DNA of 64,000 nt from JAISDD01 sp031553935. Lineage in GTDB: Bacteria > Bacillota > Syntrophomonadia > Syntrophomonadales > Syntrophomonadaceae. Shown in pieces: positions 1 through 9,042 of the stretch. The position numbers were made by a program, and so were the translations under genes. The notes beneath the pieces are model-generated. The model saw nothing but the letters and a program-made list of their open reading frames with translations, was not told the origin of the DNA and did no database searches. The stretch lies in assembly GCA_031553935.1 (NCBI GenBank), contig JAVBKS010000005.1, forward strand, positions 1-64,000, in the 5' to 3' direction. Every line of letters begins with the position of its first letter. The stretch's first letter is position 1.

Positions 1-154
1 TGAAATACTAATCGATGCGTTTTTTCTTAGAAGCCGAGAATTTTATTTGCAAATCAATATTTCCCTTTCAAAATTTTTTATCTATTTCGTAGTTCTTCTT
101 TCTTTTGTATATCATAAATTGGTGCGGAATTAAGGGTCAAATTAGTAACCCCAT

Positions 155-200
155 CAAAAAACCCCTGCAAACCTACTTTCTTTCGGTACTTCCAGGGGTA
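155..200 (-). terminator. Rho-independent terminator after selC
   Basis: On the minus strand ACCCCTG (193-199) pairs with CAGGGGT (161-167) and is followed directly by a run of six T. It begins about 18 nt after the tRNA-Sec 3' end and would end the selA-selB-selC transcription unit. Confidence 0.75.
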
Positions 201-216
201 TTTGCTATATAAAATT

Positions 217-315
217 TGGCGGAAGCGTGTGAGAATCGAACTCACCTGCCGCAGGATCACTACGGCACAAACTGGATTTGAAGTCCAGGCGACCCACCAG
301 GACCGATCCGCCTCC
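217..315 (-). tRNA. selC: tRNA-Sec (anticodon UCA)
   Basis: This is the selenocysteine tRNA, which is charged with serine, converted by SelA and delivered to recoded UGA codons by SelB. The anticodon arm CTGGACTTCAAATCCAG carries TCA. The gene is 99 nt, as expected for tRNA-Sec with its extended acceptor and long variable arm, and a T arm with GTTCGATTC is present. The 5' GGAGGCG pairs with the 3' CGCTTCC (one G-U pair), followed by discriminator G and an encoded CCA. Selenocysteine genes selB and selA lie directly upstream on the same strand. Confidence 0.95.
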
Positions 316-490
316 TTAATAGTTTGCGCAGCAAACATCCGTGTACTCGAAGGGTGCCTCCTTAATAGTTTGCACAGCAAACATCCGTGTACTCGAAGAG
401 TGCCTCCTTAATAGTTTGCGTAGCAAACATTTGTGTACTCGAAGGGTGCCTCTTTAATGGTTTGCCAAGCAAATGCTTGGGCTACGCGCT
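311..490 (-). repeat. 46-bp tandem repeat abutting the selC 5' end
   Basis: Units are seen at 311-356, 357-402 and 403-448, with a diverged partial fourth at 449-490. Each contains the inverted repeat GTTTGC-NNN-GCAAAC (loop GCA, ACA or GTA on the plus strand), so compensation is kept while the loop varies. The repeat boundary lies inside selC: the first five tRNA nucleotides (GGAGG) also end each repeat copy. Copy 4 is remodelled into a CCAAGCA-AA-TGCTTGG palindrome. The array fills most of the selB-selC gap and would be transcribed as leader of the tRNA precursor. Confidence 0.9.
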
Positions 491-555
491 TTGAGTATAA
501 GCTGTTGCTAATAAAATGTCAACGTACAGGTTTTCTATTATTCCCTAATTATCAT

Positions 556-2457
556 TCATGAGCCGGTTTTTACTCGTATATCACCTACTCGTCGCGTAAA
601 GCGAATCTTATCATAGTATTCCAGCAGTGGCAGCATGTATTTTCTGGAGGTAGCAAATAAATCCCGTGCTTCTCCAAGTGTTAGCTCTTTATTTTTAGCA
701 AAGTAGCTGTTCAAAAGATCTTGGCCCTTGCTAATCGCATCATGAGTGAAAAACATGTCGGCATTTATTTTTATTAGTTCTCCGCTGCTAAGAAGAAAAG
801 ACATGATTTCATTGAAGAATATCTCATCAATTCCACATGCACCAAATAATTCCGCTTTGTCAGGAGGTTGAAAAGGTTCTTTATTAAGCTGCTCTCTAAT
901 TTTGATAATTATTTCGTTTTCTTTGTCTTGGGGACTTGGCTTAAACCCGGGCATAAGCAAAAGATTGTTTTTGTTAACTAGATTGCCGCTTTGTTCCCAG
1001 AACTTTAATATAAGATTAAATGCCTTGCCGTCAATGAAATTAAAATAGCGACTCCTCATATCTTCCTTTGGGTATCCGAAGCGCAGCGGATAGCTTTCGT
1101 GGAAATCATTCAAAACTCCGGTTATTTTGTCCTTTATCCCTGAAAGGACATCCATGCTATAGTATTCATTATCTTTTAAAACCAAAACCCTCTCATCATC
1201 GATTAACACCTGTAGTTCTCTTAGCACCTGCTCACGATTGCTGCCTGCCTTTTTAACAAGTTGTTCTGCTGTCAACCCCGTGGCACTACTTTCAAGCTCA
1301 TGTAAGAGCACGTCGTATAGCGTTCCTTCCTCTTTGAGCGCCAGTTCATCTAAAACATCTTCCCTAAATCTTTTTTGCTTGGGAGCAAGCGGATCTATAA
1401 TTGATCCACCGCCAATAGTTGTAACCGGCGAATAATATCGGATTACGAAAGGATCGTCTTTATGGCAAACGATTTGCTTTTCTAATACAATCTGCGCGTA
1501 AGCTTCCTCTCCCGGTAGAAGCTCATCCCGATCAAGTAAAGCTACTCGACCAAGCGCTTCATCAGTTCCTAAATGGAATCTTACTCGATTCCAGTTCCGT
1601 AGCGTTCTTGAACTCGAGCGCAGTAAATGCAGGCGAGTATCCACCCGAAAAGAAGGCGATAAAAACCCGGTTGTTGATAACCAATAACCTCGCTTGACTT
1701 CATCCATATTAATTCCCTGAAGGTTAACCGCCACTCGCTGACCTGCTAAGGCAGTCATGACTTTGTCATTATGTACTTCTAAAGTTCTTACCTTTACATT
1801 CTTGCCGCTGGGCATCAGTTCTAAATTATCTCCAACATTAATTTGCCCTGACCACAGGGTGCCAGTAACAACAGTCCCAAAACCAGCAATGGAAAACACT
1901 CTGTCAATCGGCAGCCGCGATTGTCCCAACACCGGCCTTTCTTCCACGGTTAAACAGCGCGATTGGATTTCGTTTAGAAGATTATCTAAACCGATCTTTT
2001 TGGGAGCAGAAACTGATATTATCGGGGCGCCTTTTAAAATGGTTTTATCGATGTACTCGCGCACCTCTTCTTCCATAAGAAATAGCCATTCTTCATCAAC
2101 CATATCAATCTTTGTCAGAACTACTATTCCTTTGTTTACCCCTAATAACTCAATTATGTCCATGTGTTCACGAGTCTGCGGCATGACGCCTTCATCAGCT
2201 GCAATAATGAACAACACGATATCGATACCAAATGCTCCGGCCAACATATGACGGATAAAACGCTCATGTCCGGGCACATCAACAACTGAAGCCTGATCTC
2301 CGTTTGGTAAAGCCAAGGGAGCAAATCCTAATTCAATTGATATTCCACGTTTCTTTTCCTCTTTGAGTCTATCGGTGTCAATCCCGGTAATAGCCCTTAC
2401 CAAGGTTGTCTTGCCATGGTCTATATGTCCAGCTGTTCCTATAACTACTCGTTGCAT
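556..2457 (-). CDS. selB: Selenocysteine-specific translation elongation factor SelB
   Basis: SelB is a GTPase that brings Sec-tRNA to the ribosome at UGA codons marked by a SECIS hairpin. The 633-residue length is normal for the family. The N-terminus carries the G1 loop GHIDHGKTT (residues 10-18), then DVPGHE (G3) and TKID (G4), followed by EF-Tu-like beta-barrel domains. The C-terminal third, rich in charged helices and ending with YYDKIRFTRRVG, fits the winged-helix SECIS-binding repeats. It starts at ATG and follows selA by about 100 nt in the same direction. No selD is present in the window, so selenophosphate synthetase must be encoded elsewhere. Confidence 0.97.
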   Translation of the reverse strand: MQRVVIGTAGHIDHGKTTLVRAITGIDTDRLKEEKKRGISIELGFAPLALPNGDQASVVDVPGHERFIRHMLAGAFGIDIVLFIIAADEGVMPQTREHMDIIELLGVNKGIVVLTKIDMVDEEWLFLMEEEVREYIDKTILKGAPIISVSAPKKIGLDNLLNEIQSRCLTVEERPVLGQSRLPIDRVFSIAGFGTVVTGTLWSGQINVGDNLELMPSGKNVKVRTLEVHNDKVMTALAGQRVAVNLQGINMDEVKRGYWLSTTGFLSPSFRVDTRLHLLRSSSRTLRNWNRVRFHLGTDEALGRVALLDRDELLPGEEAYAQIVLEKQIVCHKDDPFVIRYYSPVTTIGGGSIIDPLAPKQKRFREDVLDELALKEEGTLYDVLLHELESSATGLTAEQLVKKAGSNREQVLRELQVLIDDERVLVLKDNEYYSMDVLSGIKDKITGVLNDFHESYPLRFGYPKEDMRSRYFNFIDGKAFNLILKFWEQSGNLVNKNNLLLMPGFKPSPQDKENEIIIKIREQLNKEPFQPPDKAELFGACGIDEIFFNEIMSFLLSSGELIKINADMFFTHDAISKGQDLLNSYFAKNKELTLGEARDLFATSRKYMLPLLEYYDKIRFTRRVGDIRVKTGS

Positions 2458-2557
2458 ATATTCGCTCCTGCTTTAAATAACGATTTCGGATTATTTACAT
2501 CCAGCAACCATTAATAATTAACTATTCATAGCTTTGACAAATGCTGCATGCTCTTTT

Positions 2558-3934
2558 CTATTTTTGATTTATATCTTCCAGTGCTTCTAACAATCCATTT
2601 ACTATGGGTTGATGATTGTCTCTGTTTAAGGTACGCATACTGATTATCAATGCATTTTCTTGTTTTCGCGTAATTATCGCCGGTCTCTGCAAACGCATGT
2701 TTCTCGTTACTTGCTCTAGTACGTGATCTCTAAATCTTATTTCAACCGCTACTCCTTCCATATTATAGGTAGGATAAGCTCCACCCCCAACTACATCATA
2801 GGTCTTGCCTTTAGAAATGCTTTCAACCAGAGGATTATTGGCAATCTTGCTCTTTAATCTGTTCATTAGCAATTGCGCTTCTTTATTAAGTTCAGCCTCC
2901 GACTTAGTCAGCATATTTAGTACCGGCACTTTGTGCTCAGGATTCCCAGCCAAGTATTCGATTAATGTTCCTTCTAAAGCCGCAATAGTTATTTTGTCAA
3001 CTCTTAACGCCCTTAAGAGCTGATTTTTTTTCATCGCCTCAATATACTTTTTCTTACCTACAATGATTCCCGCTTGCGGACCACCCAGAAGCTTGTCTCC
3101 ACTAAAAGTAATAACATCGGCTCCTGCTTTCACGCAGCTCTGCACAGTAGGCTCTTCACTCATTCCATATTTGCTCAAATCTAATAGTACGCCGCTGCCA
3201 AGATCCTGCATGATTGGAATCTCGTATTCACCGCCAATATTGACCAAATCTATCAGGGCAACTTCTTCAGTGAAGCCGACTATTTTAAAATTGGAAGTAT
3301 GGGCCATAAAAAGTAACCCGGTATTCTCATTAATCGCTGCCTTTATGTCTGCCGGGTGCGTTTTATTCGTCGTGCCTACTTCAATCAGCTCCGCTCCGCT
3401 GAGTTTCATAATATCTGGAATTCGGAATGAACCCCCAATTTCTATAAGTTGACCACGGGACACAATTACTTGTCGCCCTTTGGCTAGGGTGTTTAATCCC
3501 AGCAAAACCGCAGCTGCATTATTATTTACGATCAGCGCAGCCTCAGCTCCGGTCGTGCGGCAAAGCAGCGCTTCTACATGCTGATAACGTGAACCTCTTT
3601 CCCCTTCTTCTAAGTTCATTTCCAAATTATTATATACACCTGCGACATCGTTGATGTAAGCAATGGCCTTATCTCCCAAAGGAGCCCTGCCCAGGTTAGT
3701 GTGTAAAACCACTCCAGTCGCGTTAATAACTTGCCTTAAAGTTCCCCGGCTGTGTATAGTCGCTAGATTAACTGCCCTACTGATAATTCTAGCAGTCAAT
3801 TGTTCCCTACTTTCATCTTCGGCACTTTTTGTCAATAGCTCCTTGCGCAGGTCTGCAACAACCTCCCGCACTGTATCGGTAACAAATGCTCGGTTGTATT
3901 GTTTAATTAAATCAATTATTGGGTTTTCTCTCAA
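2558..3934 (-). CDS. selA: L-seryl-tRNA(Sec) selenium transferase SelA
   Basis: SelA is a PLP enzyme that converts Ser-tRNA-Sec to Sec-tRNA-Sec using selenophosphate. The product is 458 residues, the usual length for bacterial SelA. The PLP lysine is recognisable as K281 in SGDKLLGGPQAG. The N-terminal region contains the conserved INATGVVLHTNLGRAPL block. The ATG start lies 41 nt after the stop of the upstream transporter gene, which suggests an operon of transporter-selA-selB-selC. No sequence anomaly is seen. Confidence 0.97.
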   Translation of the reverse strand: MRENPIIDLIKQYNRAFVTDTVREVVADLRKELLTKSAEDESREQLTARIISRAVNLATIHSRGTLRQVINATGVVLHTNLGRAPLGDKAIAYINDVAGVYNNLEMNLEEGERGSRYQHVEALLCRTTGAEAALIVNNNAAAVLLGLNTLAKGRQVIVSRGQLIEIGGSFRIPDIMKLSGAELIEVGTTNKTHPADIKAAINENTGLLFMAHTSNFKIVGFTEEVALIDLVNIGGEYEIPIMQDLGSGVLLDLSKYGMSEEPTVQSCVKAGADVITFSGDKLLGGPQAGIIVGKKKYIEAMKKNQLLRALRVDKITIAALEGTLIEYLAGNPEHKVPVLNMLTKSEAELNKEAQLLMNRLKSKIANNPLVESISKGKTYDVVGGGAYPTYNMEGVAVEIRFRDHVLEQVTRNMRLQRPAIITRKQENALIISMRTLNRDNHQPIVNGLLEALEDINQK

Positions 3935-3975
3935 TAAATCATCGATAGACGGTATCTTCTTAATGCTGATAAACT

Positions 3976-5058
3976 CTACCTCCCGCGTCTAAAAATCGAT
4001 TTAGTGATATTATAGTACAATCGCAATCCCATGTCTTGCCCTGCTTTGAAAAGCAGCGCCCCTAGAATTATGAGCCCTAGCAGCCCGAAAACCGGATAGA
4101 CTCTCCCAACTAAAACCGAAAAGCTTTGGAAGGCTAACGGCAATGCCAGGGTTGTCACCAATAGCAAACAAGTCCCAAATTTTAGCTTGCTGTAGTTATA
4201 AAATCTTTGCGCTACTCCATAAGCATTCGCCATCGCAGTTGTCATTATACCGATCCATAATACTCCTGTATAAATATATTTGGTGCCAATTGAAACATTC
4301 CCAGCCATGAACAACATCGGTACTTGATAATGCATAACCATGGGCATGAATTTCAACATAGCCGAATAGCACAGCATAACTAATCCTCCCAATATCAACC
4401 CCCCCCATGCGGCCCCAATGACAGCATCTCTCTTGTTGCCAATACTCTGGTATTCAGTCAAAACCACCATCGCCAGCGCAAAATTGTATGCAACATAAAG
4501 CAGACCGGAGATAGCCCATTTATAATCCTTTATTTCCAGATATGCAGGGTATGAAACCTGCACTGAACCAGGTGTCAATATGTACATTAATGTCGCAATT
4601 ATCAGTAAGAGAATAATTTTGAGCGGAACTAAATAGTAATATGCAGATATCAAGCCCTGCCTGCCTGAAAACAGAAATGCAATGATTAAGACATAGGCAA
4701 TCAGTATCCCTAGATTTTTAGATAGATATAGGTGCTCAAAAAAAACTGCCCCGCTGGCAGCCATCATTGTACTAATACCAATAAATAAGAAAACTGCCAA
4801 CAGTATATCCACTATTACCCCCGCTTTCTCTCCTAGCAGCATTGCTATAATGTTCTGATAAGAAGATATTTTGTGCTCATGGGCCCAAAATAGCAACAAT
4901 CCCCCACATAGCGCAAAAAGAATTGTTGCCAAAATGACACCGGCGAAACCTCGCTCTCCGTATATCACAAAGAATTGAACTATCTCCTGCCCGGAAGCAA
5001 AACCGGCTCCAATGACTGCTCCTAAATAACCAGTAATCAGTAAAAAGCGGGTTCTCAT
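3976..5058 (-). CDS. YkvI-like integral membrane protein
   Basis: The 360-residue protein is almost entirely hydrophobic, with about ten predicted membrane segments. The opening GYLGAVIGAGFASGQEIVQFF-type segment (about residues 8-28) is typical of the YkvI/COG3949 family, related to amino-acid and other secondary transporters. The substrate is unknown. It starts at ATG with GGAGGTG 4 nt upstream. It sits directly before selA on the same strand; whether it carries a selenium-related compound or is just co-transcribed cannot be told from sequence. Confidence 0.8.
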   Translation of the reverse strand: MRTRFLLITGYLGAVIGAGFASGQEIVQFFVIYGERGFAGVILATILFALCGGLLLFWAHEHKISSYQNIIAMLLGEKAGVIVDILLAVFLFIGISTMMAASGAVFFEHLYLSKNLGILIAYVLIIAFLFSGRQGLISAYYYLVPLKIILLLIIATLMYILTPGSVQVSYPAYLEIKDYKWAISGLLYVAYNFALAMVVLTEYQSIGNKRDAVIGAAWGGLILGGLVMLCYSAMLKFMPMVMHYQVPMLFMAGNVSIGTKYIYTGVLWIGIMTTAMANAYGVAQRFYNYSKLKFGTCLLLVTTLALPLAFQSFSVLVGRVYPVFGLLGLIILGALLFKAGQDMGLRLYYNITKSIFRRGR

Positions 5059-5191
5059 GGTACACCTCCGAAAATATTATGCATCCTTAACATTAGTATT
5101 CAATGCAAACAAGATTACTGCATAAAAAAATTCCCAGTGGTAAACCTAGGCATAAGATAAAGTATTGTTTATTTAAAGCAAGGAGCGGTAG

Positions 5192-5779
5192 GTGCTTACA
5201 AGACTATTAACTCCAAAATCATATTCTTATCATTATAATGATGATGCTTGTGTAATGGATCTCAAAGAAGCTCTCCTTAAAACCGTATACTCTGTAGACC
5301 CTTCACTCAAACGGCATAGATTGTATCTTTGTATTGGTAGCGATCGCTCAACTGGCGATTCTTTAGGCCCATTAGTCGGTACTTTTCTAAAAAGGATTGA
5401 TTCTTCTCTATTAACTATTGGCAGCTTAGATGAACCAGTGCATGCCATGAATTTGCCGAAAAGCATCGAACTAATCAAGCTAAAATACCAAGATACGTTA
5501 GTAATAGCGATTGATGCAAGTTTAGGTAGGTATAGTCGTATTGGTTACATTAATGTCTGTCCCGGTTCCCTGGCTCCCGGTATGGCATTTAACAAAGAAC
5601 TCCCAGCGGTTGGGGATCTAAGTATTTCAGGAGTGGTGAGTTTTAGAGGCAAATCCGAGCTTGAGGCTCTTAACAGTACTCGTTTAAGTCTGGTTTACAA
5701 TATGGCAAACATCATCGCTCATGCCCTATATTTAGCCCAGCACCCGCACATGCCCATGAACTTCTCTGATCTTCCATAA
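5192..5779 (+). CDS. yyaC: Putative sporulation protein YyaC (GPR-related)
   Basis: This 195-residue protein contains the signature CIGSDRSTGDSLGPLVG (about residues 47-63) and IDASLGR, typical of the YyaC family, which resembles the germination protease GPR fold. YyaC is found in endospore formers, often near the origin as in Bacillus subtilis, and supports a spore-forming host. The start is GTG with AAGGAG six nucleotides upstream. It is transcribed divergently from the ykvI-sel set. Its exact molecular role is unknown. Confidence 0.85.
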   Translation: MLTRLLTPKSYSYHYNDDACVMDLKEALLKTVYSVDPSLKRHRLYLCIGSDRSTGDSLGPLVGTFLKRIDSSLLTIGSLDEPVHAMNLPKSIELIKLKYQDTLVIAIDASLGRYSRIGYINVCPGSLAPGMAFNKELPAVGDLSISGVVSFRGKSELEALNSTRLSLVYNMANIIAHALYLAQHPHMPMNFSDLP

Positions 5780-6308
5780 ACATAAATACTGCGGATTAAT
5801 TCAATATAATAATAATGCTCTTTAACCACCTCCGTGTATTTTCTTGAAATTCAAACCCATTCAATATTCAAATTACTATTGCATCAAGATGTGCAAAATT
5901 GATGGCTTCACTTATCCACCGCTTAAGCACGTCACTATTTCGAGTAAAAAAACGTGTTCTAGTTGATTGTTTTGCACTATTCTGCAATATATCCGAAAAT
6001 TTAGGCTCCATTTAGCCATTGCGCATTCTAGTGCATGTTTTTAAATATCAACTATATATCTACACGTCAATACTTTCATTTATACTTCTTTATTATCATT
6101 ATCAAATATTTTAGATCTTGACTTGCGCCGGAACATAATGTAATACTATTTGATTCCTTTTCCCGTGCGTCATCAGACTCCATCCAATCGGCAAAGTAAG
6201 CCGAGCTGCTTACCCAAAGAGTCTACAATTTGAGGTGTATTTTTGAATTTTTAGAAATGATTGTTGGAGAAAACAAACTCTACTGTTTGTAAAAAACAAA
6301 TAAATTGC
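5780..6308. other. Gene-free AT-rich interval
   Basis: No open frame with a ribosome binding site, RNA motif or repeat is recognised over about 530 nt between yyaC and the convergent TetR gene. It may contain a decayed gene, but no protein similarity can be read in any frame. Confidence 0.5.
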
Positions 6309-6989
6309 TCATTGATCGGCATATAAGTTATCAACTAATTCGCGAAAACGCGAAACTAAGAGTTCTTTGCTTAGGTCTTCGAAAATGGCTATTGACCACT
6401 GCCGGTAAGCATCCATGTCCGGAATATTGATTTGCGATTTTAGAAGTGAACAGTATAGATTGAACACCCTAATGTTATCGAGCCCATGGTTCGACTGCAG
6501 CTCACGCCTAATCATCAACATAAATCCTGATACTGAGCAATTGCATGCACACCATAGTTCACGGTCATCATAAGGAATAAATAGTCTTTTTAATGCTCGC
6601 TCGAAACTTAACTTCGACCAATCGATAACATTGTCTAATAGAGGGGAATTTTGAGAAATGTCTATTATTAAGATATTATCTGTTTTGTCATGATAGGCCA
6701 GGTATGCGTAAAAAACTATTGTGAAATAGATTTTCAACAATGGGTCATCCGGTAAAGCACAAACTTCCTCGATCGCTTCAAAAAGGCAACTCGAATAGTC
6801 CTTTAGGTACTGCAGAGCAATATCCTCTTTTTTATTAAAATGAAATGTTATGTGCCCTTGGCTCATGCCACAAGCTTTGCTTAAATTACTTATTGTTGTT
6901 TTCTCGAAACCGTTTAGGTTATATAGATTCTTGAATTCCTTTAGAATTCTCTCTTTTGCTAGGTCACCTTTTTTTGGCAGCATGTTCAT
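6309..6989 (-). CDS. TetR/AcrR-family transcriptional regulator
   Basis: The 226-residue protein has an N-terminal TetR helix-turn-helix: AKERILKEFKNLYNLNGFEK, then TTISNLSKACGMSQGHITFHF (residues about 10-52). The C-terminal half is a divergent ligand-binding domain. It is transcribed away from the acyl-CoA dehydrogenase at 7535, so it is a candidate regulator of that gene and of itself, possibly sensing an acyl-CoA; this is inference from position. A weak AAGGT precedes the ATG. Confidence 0.88.
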   Translation of the reverse strand: MNMLPKKGDLAKERILKEFKNLYNLNGFEKTTISNLSKACGMSQGHITFHFNKKEDIALQYLKDYSSCLFEAIEEVCALPDDPLLKIYFTIVFYAYLAYHDKTDNILIIDISQNSPLLDNVIDWSKLSFERALKRLFIPYDDRELWCACNCSVSGFMLMIRRELQSNHGLDNIRVFNLYCSLLKSQINIPDMDAYRQWSIAIFEDLSKELLVSRFRELVDNLYADQ

Positions 6990-7534
6990 TTTTACCTTCG
7001 CTTGAATGTTCGATCTAGGATCGTAAGCCCTTTATTATTTTAAAACATATTACATTGCTCAGCAACTACATTCAAAAGGTATTGACTGAACCCTCTCCAC
7101 TTGCTATTATTAAAAAAATGCGTACTATTCCATGCAATGCTTGTCACTCCCTATAGTAATTGATTTCTTCTACAAAAGTGTAGAGAATGCATTACGAAGT
7201 ATATTATTCAATAATCTCGTCTATATTTCAGTAATTATAGCATTGTCTTATAAGGCAACATCAGAAATTAAGGCAAGGGAGCCATATTTTCTATAAGTAA
7301 ATTTTTATTATTCTATAATCAATCGATTTACATAAATATGTAACTTTGGAAGGCGTGGCGTGGTGCCTGTTGCCAAAAGTAATTAGTTTATGTTTTTTTG
7401 TCGGAGGTGGTGGCAATTTAGTAATTGGTAGAATAATAGCATTTGCCAGGTATACTGTAATGGATAATCATTGTTTTATTTCTTGCAGATGTATTGTAAA
7501 CTTGACCTCATTAAAGCTAGGAGGATAATTTAAT
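6990..7534. promoter_or_regulatory. Divergent intergenic region, candidate TetR operators
   Basis: The 545-nt gap between the TetR regulator and the acyl-CoA dehydrogenase holds small palindromes such as CGATC-TAG-GATCG at 7011-7023, just upstream of tetR, and CTACA-AAAG-TGTAG near 7172-7185. Either may be an operator. The last 200 nt would form a long 5' leader of the dehydrogenase gene; no known riboswitch is recognised. A 60-codon frame at 7346-7528 has no ribosome binding site and is not called. Confidence 0.35.
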
Positions 7535-8677
7535 ATGAAAAGTAGTCTGCCTTTCACTCAAGAACACGAAATGTACCGCAAAGCAATTGTTAGCTTCATT
7601 GATAAAGAAATGATACCAAACTATATGCAATGGGAAGAAATAGGGTTATTTCCGAGAGAAATGTTTGCCAAAATGGGAGATAACGGCTATCTCTGTACCT
7701 GGGTTGATGAAAAGTTCGGCGGAGTAAACGGTGATTTTCTTTATGACTATATTTTAGCAAAAGAATTGTACGGAAAGGGCATTAATGGCGGCAACATCAA
7801 TCTTCACTCCAGTATTGTTGTTCCATATCTGGCCACTTACGGTAGCGAAGAGCAAAAGGAACGTTGGTTACCTGGTTGCGTCAGCGGAGACTTGATAACC
7901 TCTATAGCAATGACAGAGCCCGGCGCGGGCTCAGATCTGTTGGCTATACGTACAAAAGCAACAAAGAACGGCGACAAATATATCCTGAATGGTTCTAAAA
8001 CATTTATCAGTAATGCTTATCTCTGCGATTTATCGATTGTGGCAGCAAAGACTGATGCCGGTGCCGGGCATAAGGGTATTAGTTTATTCGTAGTCGAGAA
8101 AGGCACTCCCGGTTTCACTTGCGGGAATCAGATTCCAAAAATTGGATTACATGCTGGTGATACCGCGGAACTCTTCTTCGAGGACTGCGAAATTCCTGGG
8201 ACAAATTTATTGGGCAAAGAAGGCGAAGGCTTTCTTTATTTGATGCAAAAACTTCAGCAAGAACGATTAATAACCGCCATATATAACCTATATATGGCAG
8301 AGCATTCCTTAGAACTTGCACTTGACTATGTGCAGCAAAGAGAATTATTCGGGAAAAAATTGAGTCAATTCCAAAATACCCAATATGTTTTAGCAGAAGT
8401 TGCCACTGAAATTCAATTGGCGAAAAGTTTCGTTGATCAATTGACTATTGCTCACATGAGCAATGAACAAGTGGTCAAAGAAGTAAGCATGGCGAAATTG
8501 TGGGTCAATGAAATGAACTTCCGGGTTGCCTCCCGTTGTTTGCAACTATTCGGTGGCTATGGCTATTGTACAGAATATGATATATCAAGACAATTTGTTG
8601 ATTCACGTGTAATGACTATAGTAGCCGGAACTTCCGAAGTAATGAAAGGCATTATAGCAAAACAGATTGGACTATAA
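7535..8677 (+). CDS. Acyl-CoA dehydrogenase
   Basis: This flavoenzyme oxidises acyl-CoA to trans-2-enoyl-CoA and passes electrons to ETF. The 380-residue length and the motifs MTEPGAGSDL (126-135), NGSKTFISNA (152-161) and QLFGGYGYCTEYDISRQFVD (337-356) are diagnostic. The short-chain type catalytic Glu of the EGT motif is replaced by Ala364 (VAGTSEVMK); the likely base is instead Glu243 in the QQERL helix, as in isovaleryl- and long-chain enzymes. It starts at ATG after AGGAGG. No ETF or thiolase gene adjoins it. A terminator follows at 8768. Confidence 0.93.
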   Translation: MKSSLPFTQEHEMYRKAIVSFIDKEMIPNYMQWEEIGLFPREMFAKMGDNGYLCTWVDEKFGGVNGDFLYDYILAKELYGKGINGGNINLHSSIVVPYLATYGSEEQKERWLPGCVSGDLITSIAMTEPGAGSDLLAIRTKATKNGDKYILNGSKTFISNAYLCDLSIVAAKTDAGAGHKGISLFVVEKGTPGFTCGNQIPKIGLHAGDTAELFFEDCEIPGTNLLGKEGEGFLYLMQKLQQERLITAIYNLYMAEHSLELALDYVQQRELFGKKLSQFQNTQYVLAEVATEIQLAKSFVDQLTIAHMSNEQVVKEVSMAKLWVNEMNFRVASRCLQLFGGYGYCTEYDISRQFVDSRVMTIVAGTSEVMKGIIAKQIGL

Positions 8678-8767
8678 GCATTTTGAGTTTTAAACATTAA
8701 GTGGTATAGAATATTTCGTCTGCAGTCTAATCATAGATTCAAGATTTTGTATTAATGGAATAATTGA

Positions 8768-8806
8768 GTGTGCAAGTTAAAAATCCAGGGCTTGCACACT
8801 TTTTTA
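8768..8806 (+). terminator. Rho-independent terminator
   Basis: GTGTGCAAG (8768-8776) pairs perfectly with CTTGCACAC (8791-8799), followed by a run of T. It ends the acyl-CoA dehydrogenase transcript. The rest of 8678-9042 holds no gene. Confidence 0.9.
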
Positions 8807-9042
8807 TTGGAAGCCTAATACTATCCTTTCCGAACGGGTACATCACAAAAAAACTTCAATCCATCTTCTTATATTTCCAATGGGTAATCCAACTGAATCA
8901 AAAATCGAAAATTATGTAGGTTCGTGTTTTAGGTGTTAACAATAATGCCTGAAATTAACAGTATGTAACCCTCATTCCTTAATTGGAATAACATGTATCG
9001 TTGTACAAATTTTTACAACAATCTTTATTGGAGGTGTATTTC

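Noticed and set aside
78..411. Open frames on both strands over the selC locus
   Set aside because: They lie across tRNA-Sec and its repeat array and have no ribosome binding site.
311..490. CRISPR array
   Set aside because: Units are contiguous 46-bp tandem copies without spacers, and no cas gene is present.
7346..7528. A 60-codon frame before the acyl-CoA dehydrogenase
   Set aside because: No ribosome binding site and no protein-like pattern; probably leader RNA.
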